47,082 nucleotides of DNA from an uncultured Thermomicrobiales bacterium (GTDB taxonomy: Bacteria > Chloroflexota > Chloroflexia > Thermomicrobiales > UBA6265), in assembly GCA_902806405.1 (NCBI GenBank), contig CADCWL010000005.1, forward strand, positions 1 to 47,082, read 5' to 3'. Under the pieces are notes generated by a model. The model had not been told where the DNA came from and searched no databases. It worked only from the letters and a program-made list of their open reading frames with translations. Positions 43,857-47,082 of this stretch are shown one piece after another. How positions within the stretch are numbered: the first letter of the stretch is position 1; every line of letters starts with the position of its first letter. A program made the position numbers and the translations under genes.

Positions 43857-44606
43857 CTAGCTCGCGAAGTCGAAATCGTCGCCGCCGCCGTCCGGGTCGT
43901 CCCGGTCCTCAACGTCGTCGTCGTTGCCGCCCGAGATCGCGACCGCCCCGTCGGGGCCGGAGCTCGCACGGGAATCGCCGGAGATGGCGACCGCGCCGTC
44001 CGGACCGGAGCTGGCCGAGACATCGCCGCTGACCGCCCTCGCCCCGCCCGGTCCGGTGCTCGCGAATACGTCGCCTTCGTCGGCGCCGTCGAGGTCGACG
44101 TCGACCTCGACCGTGTCGTCGTCGCTCGTGTCGACCGTGGTGTCGTCGCTCGCGGTGTCCGCGGCATCCCCTGTCTGCTCAGCGGACTCGTCCTCGGTGT
44201 CGCGGTTGGCCCGGTTGCGCCCTCCACCGCGGGTGGCGTCGTCGGTGCCGTCATCCCCGGTTTCGTCGGTCTGCTCTGCGGTCTCGCGCCGACGCCCGGG
44301 GTTCCGATCCTCGTCGTCGTCGGACCGCTGCGCCGCCGTGCCACGGCGGACGTTGCCGCCATCGCCGTCGCCGTCGTTCGCGCTGCCGCGGCCTTGCCGG
44401 AAGCGGATGTTGATGTCGCCGGCCCCGGCGTCGGCCTCCGCCACGCCGCCGTTGCCACGGCCGCTCCTGTCTGCCGCCGCGACCCCGACCGGCGCGGCCG
44501 CCGCCAGCCCGGCGAGCGCCCGCGTCACCGCCCCGGGAAGCCCGGACCTGATCGATCCCGACGTCGGGTCGTCCCCACCGGTGTTGTTCGATGCGCGATC
44601 GTCCAT
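43857..44606 (-). CDS. Acidic low-complexity protein with tandem SGPDGAVAISGD repeats
   Basis: A 249-residue protein starting at ATG 44606. A short hydrophobic stretch (ITRALAGLAAAAPVGVAAA type, near residues 27-45) could be an export signal or anchor. The middle is an Asp/Glu/Thr/Arg-rich disordered region. Near residues 185-235 are three tandem 16-residue repeats: FASTGPGGARAVSGD, SASSGPDGAVAISGD, RASSGPDGAVAISGG. The tail is Asp-rich and ends DDFDFAS. No family is recognised; Asp-rich repeats might bind calcium or build a beta-roll, but this is inference. Confidence 0.65.
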   Translation of the reverse strand: MDDRASNNTGGDDPTSGSIRSGLPGAVTRALAGLAAAAPVGVAAADRSGRGNGGVAEADAGAGDINIRFRQGRGSANDGDGDGGNVRRGTAAQRSDDDEDRNPGRRRETAEQTDETGDDGTDDATRGGGRNRANRDTEDESAEQTGDAADTASDDTTVDTSDDDTVEVDVDLDGADEGDVFASTGPGGARAVSGDVSASSGPDGAVAISGDSRASSGPDGAVAISGGNDDDVEDRDDPDGGGDDFDFAS

Positions 44607-45127
44607 TGCGCCGTGCCCTTCCCTTTCGCCCGGACGCACGCCCATCCGAACCGCGCGCGGCGGCCCTGCCGCCTTCCCTCCGGTGCCGCTCCTATTGAAA
44701 CAGCATCCCCCCCACACTACCATCGGGCCTTGAAGCGGGTCAAACGCGCCGCCAACGGCAGACTGGATTCGGGCCAGCGGCCGGGTGGCTGGGGCGCACG
44801 CCATGGCTGAGCGGGGTGGATGGTCGGTGGACGGACGCCGGGCGACCGCCGCTGAGGCAACGTCGTTCCCCCTGGGTCGGCGTGCCTCCGAGAGCCGCGT
44901 CTGCCCATCTTTTCCGGGGAGGAGAGCGGGGCGCGGATCGATCGCGGAGGGGCTGTCCGGGGGGACACAGCCGGGGTCACCAAGGCGGGGTCGAGGTCCT
45001 CGGGCGGTACCGCCGACGCCGATTTGCGACCACTTCCCGAGAGCCGGCACCGAGCCGAGCGCGGGGCACGCCGCTCCGCCATCCTGGCGCGCCCCCGCTT
45101 CGCGGCCGATGCCGTCCAAGCTGTGCG
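44607..45127. other. Divergent intergenic region, no gene recognised
   Basis: A 521-base gap between the repeat-protein gene and the Pho-box-like repeats. Open frames are shadows with arginine-rich translations. Confidence 0.4.
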
Positions 45128-45167
45128 CTTCGCATCCGCTTAATCTTCCCTTGACCGATCCTTAACC
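45128..45167 (+). promoter_or_regulatory. Pho-box-like 11-bp direct repeats upstream of phoD
   Basis: CTTAATC (45139), CTTGACC (45150) and CTTAACC (45161) begin at exact 11-bp intervals; a weaker unit CTTCGCA begins at 45128. This matches the TT(A/C/T)ACA-with-5-base-gap layout of Bacillus PhoP boxes and lies about 80 bases before a PhoD-type phosphatase. Confidence 0.55.
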
Positions 45168-45248
45168 GGCCGTCCGGACGCGCTTGCTACGGTGGCGCGG
45201 TCCGTCGCGATCGGCCGGCGCGACTTCCCAGCGCCTAGGGGGCTTGTG

Positions 45249-46892
45249 GTGGACCGTCGCCTCTTCGAACGACTCCTCGCCGGCCGCGCCAACCGTCGCC
45301 GCCTCCTCGCCGGAGGCGCCGGCCTCGCTGCCGCCAGCTTCGCCGGCCGCCCGACCCGTGTTCTGGGCCAGGCCAGCCCGATCGCCTCCCCCGGCGCCAG
45401 TCCCGTCGCCTCACCCGTTCTCGGCGGCACTCCGTTCACCCTCGGCGTCGCCTCCGGCGACCCCCTCCCGGATGGCGTCGTCCTCTGGACCCGGCTCGCG
45501 CCCGACCCCCTCGCCGTCGGCGGCGGCATGGAGGGGCAGGGGAGCGTCGAGGTCCGCTGGGAGGTCGCCTCCGACGAGGCGTTCGGTCGGGTCGTTCGGC
45601 ACGGCGCCGAGATCGCCTCCCCGGGGCTCGGCCACAGCGTCCACGTCGACGTCCGCGGCCTCGAGCCCGGCGCCGAATACTTCTACCGGTTCATGGCCGG
45701 CGGCGAGACGAGCCCGGTCGGCCGCACAAAGACCGCCCCGATGGCCGGCGCCCCGCTCGAGCGGCTCCGCTTCGCGTTCTCTTCGTGCCAGGACTGGCTG
45801 ACCGGTTACTATCCCGCCTACCGTCAGATGGCGCGAGAGGACCTCGACCTGGTCTTTTTCCTCGGCGACTACATCTACGAGGACGCCTACGGCCCCGACG
45901 AGGAGACCGGTGCCTTCCCCGTCCCCGGTCGCGAGCACACCAGCGGCGAGATCGTCACCATCGACGACTACCGAACCCGCTACGCCCTCCACAAGAGCGA
46001 TCCCGACCTGCAGGCCGCTCACGCCGCCTTCCCGTGGGTGGCGACCTGGGACGACCACGAGGTCGACAACGACTACGCCGGCGAGCACGACGAGATCGGC
46101 ACGCCCCTGGACGCCTTTCTCGCCCGGCGCGCGGCCGGCTACCAGGCCTTCTACGAGCACCAGCCGCTCCGCCCCTCGTCGATGCCCCAGGGCCCCGGCA
46201 TGGCGCTCTACCGCCGCCTCGCCTTCGGCGACCTCGCGGAGTTCAGCGTGCTCGACACCCGCCAGTACCGCCACGACCACCCCTGCGGCGCCGGCGAGCA
46301 GGCTCGCTGCCCGGCCGCGTACGATCCGAACACCACCCTCCTCGGCCCCGAGCAGGAGCGCTGGGTCCTCGCCGGCCTCGACGCCTCCGGCGCCCGCTGG
46401 AACGTTCTCGCCCAGCAGATCCTGATGGCCGAGCTGGAGCACAACCCCGGCCCCGGCGAGATCTTCTGGACCGACGCCTGGGACGGCTACCCCGCCGCCC
46501 GCAACCGCGTCCTCTCCCACGTCATGAGCCGCAACATCGCCAACCCGGTCGTCCTCACCGGCGACTGGCACTCCACCTTCGTCAACGACCTGAAGGCCGA
46601 CTTCGACGCCCCCGAGTCTCCGACCGTCGCCACCGAGTTCGTCGTCACCGCCATCTCCACGGGCGGCGACGACAACGGCTACGACGACTACTACGGCGCG
46701 ATGATCCCCAACAATCCCCACATCACGTTCTTCGACGGTGACCGCCGCGGTTACATGCGCGTCGAGATCACGCCCGACCGATGGCGGACCGACCTGCAGA
46801 TGGTCGAGACGGTCCTCGACCCCGCCTCTCCGGTCGAGACCCTCCGCTCCTTCGTCGTCGAGAATGGCCGCCCCGGCGCCCAGGACGCGTGA
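45249..46892 (+). CDS. phoD: Secreted alkaline phosphatase/phosphodiesterase, PhoD family
   Basis: A 547-residue exported enzyme releasing phosphate from esters; family members use Ca and Fe ions. A Tat signal (RANRRRLLAGGAGLAAASFA) is followed by the linker ASPIASPGASPVASPV. The N-terminal domain has GVASGDPLPDGVVLWTRLAP. Metal and catalytic motifs: FAFSSCQDW, FFLGDYIYED, TWDDHEVDNDY, and TGDWHSTFVNDL. GTG 45249 (or 45246) is chosen because AGGGGG lies just upstream; the frame is open to GTG 45192. The Pho-box-like repeats upstream suggest phosphate-starvation control. Confidence 0.93.
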   Translation: MDRRLFERLLAGRANRRRLLAGGAGLAAASFAGRPTRVLGQASPIASPGASPVASPVLGGTPFTLGVASGDPLPDGVVLWTRLAPDPLAVGGGMEGQGSVEVRWEVASDEAFGRVVRHGAEIASPGLGHSVHVDVRGLEPGAEYFYRFMAGGETSPVGRTKTAPMAGAPLERLRFAFSSCQDWLTGYYPAYRQMAREDLDLVFFLGDYIYEDAYGPDEETGAFPVPGREHTSGEIVTIDDYRTRYALHKSDPDLQAAHAAFPWVATWDDHEVDNDYAGEHDEIGTPLDAFLARRAAGYQAFYEHQPLRPSSMPQGPGMALYRRLAFGDLAEFSVLDTRQYRHDHPCGAGEQARCPAAYDPNTTLLGPEQERWVLAGLDASGARWNVLAQQILMAELEHNPGPGEIFWTDAWDGYPAARNRVLSHVMSRNIANPVVLTGDWHSTFVNDLKADFDAPESPTVATEFVVTAISTGGDDNGYDDYYGAMIPNNPHITFFDGDRRGYMRVEITPDRWRTDLQMVETVLDPASPVETLRSFVVENGRPGAQDA

Positions 46893-46996
46893 TCGCCCCC
46901 GGCCCAATGCCGTTGTCGATCCCACGCCCGGACGCGGACCACGCCGCCGCTCCACCGCCGATCGCCCCGAGACCGGTTGCCGATTGGGAACAATCG

Positions 46997-47038
46997 CCCC
47001 CTCTCCCTCGCGAGGGAGAGGGGGCCGGGGGGTGAGGG
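46997..47038. repeat. Palindromic intergenic repeat, copy B
   Basis: A perfect 28-bp palindrome (each half CCCCCTCTCCCTCG or complement) followed by CCGGGGGGTGAGGG. It is closely related to the element at 1551-1592, the two tails sharing GGGAGAGGGGGC-n2-GGGGTGA. It lies 104 bases after phoD and may double as its terminator. Confidence 0.7.
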
Positions 47039-47082
47039 CCCCCGGCGCCAAGCCGCCCGACCCGCCGCCGTACCCGACGCAT

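Noticed and set aside
1..47082. CRISPR arrays, insertion sequences, integrases or phage genes.
   Set aside because: I saw no spaced direct-repeat array, transposase motif or integrase motif anywhere in the window.

Overview
This is a high-GC bacterial window without rRNA or a convincing tRNA gene. Protein style points to Chloroflexota, most likely Thermomicrobia (Sphaerobacter/Thermomicrobium-like): Tat-exported lipoprotein-type sugar-binding protein, a PhoD phosphatase with an ASPIASPGASPVASPV linker, several LLM-class flavin oxidoreductases, a YtxJ homologue and a suf operon preceded by a Fur-family gene. The taxonomic call is inference from family resemblance; no search was run.

Layout. 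1-4.3 kb: the end of a zinc-type dehydrogenase, a frameshifted LLM oxidoreductase, then a minus-strand LLM oxidoreductase/VOC pair and an SDR. 4.3-11.1 kb: a carbohydrate-uptake locus: minus-strand ABC transporter (binding protein, two permeases, then the SDR) divergent from a LacI-family regulator and a GH2 glycosidase. The divergent region holds two good sigma70-type promoters, each followed by a copy of the same palindrome GGCGAAGCTTCGCC, a clear candidate operator pair. 11.2-11.6 kb: ytxJ-like gene.

11.6-24 kb is an erosion zone. It contains a decayed copy of the 3' end of a ferredoxin-containing oxidoreductase, a secreted cupin broken by TAG, an unrecognised broken gene, a deletion fusion of kdpD-like and kdpE-like remnants, a cytochrome P450 with a stop, a frameshift and a changed ExxR motif, and a small broken CxxC gene. 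Intact genes in between are an APC-type permease with a membrane-protein partner, a multidomain rubredoxin/flavin/ferredoxin oxidoreductase, and a D-2-hydroxyacid dehydrogenase.

24-31 kb: Fe-S assembly operon fur-sufC-sufB-sufD-sufS-sufU-Rieske, whose gaps hold several palindromic elements, including a nested 127-bp inverted repeat between sufS and sufU. 31-36 kb: possible toxin/antitoxin remnants, a dCTP deaminase/dUTPase-family gene, small conserved genes, a ferritin-like DUF892 protein and an SH3/M23 cell-wall hydrolase. 36-41 kb: the classical tig-clpP-clpX protein quality-control cluster. 41.5-43.4 kb: a tight three-gene phospholipid operon (CDP-alcohol phosphatidyltransferase, phospholipid-methyltransferase-like protein, phosphatidylserine decarboxylase) suggesting phosphatidylethanolamine synthesis with possible N-methylation. 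43.8-47 kb: an acidic repeat protein and a PhoD-type alkaline phosphatase preceded by 11-bp direct repeats that resemble a Pho box. The window ends in a palindromic intergenic repeat related to one at 1.55 kb.
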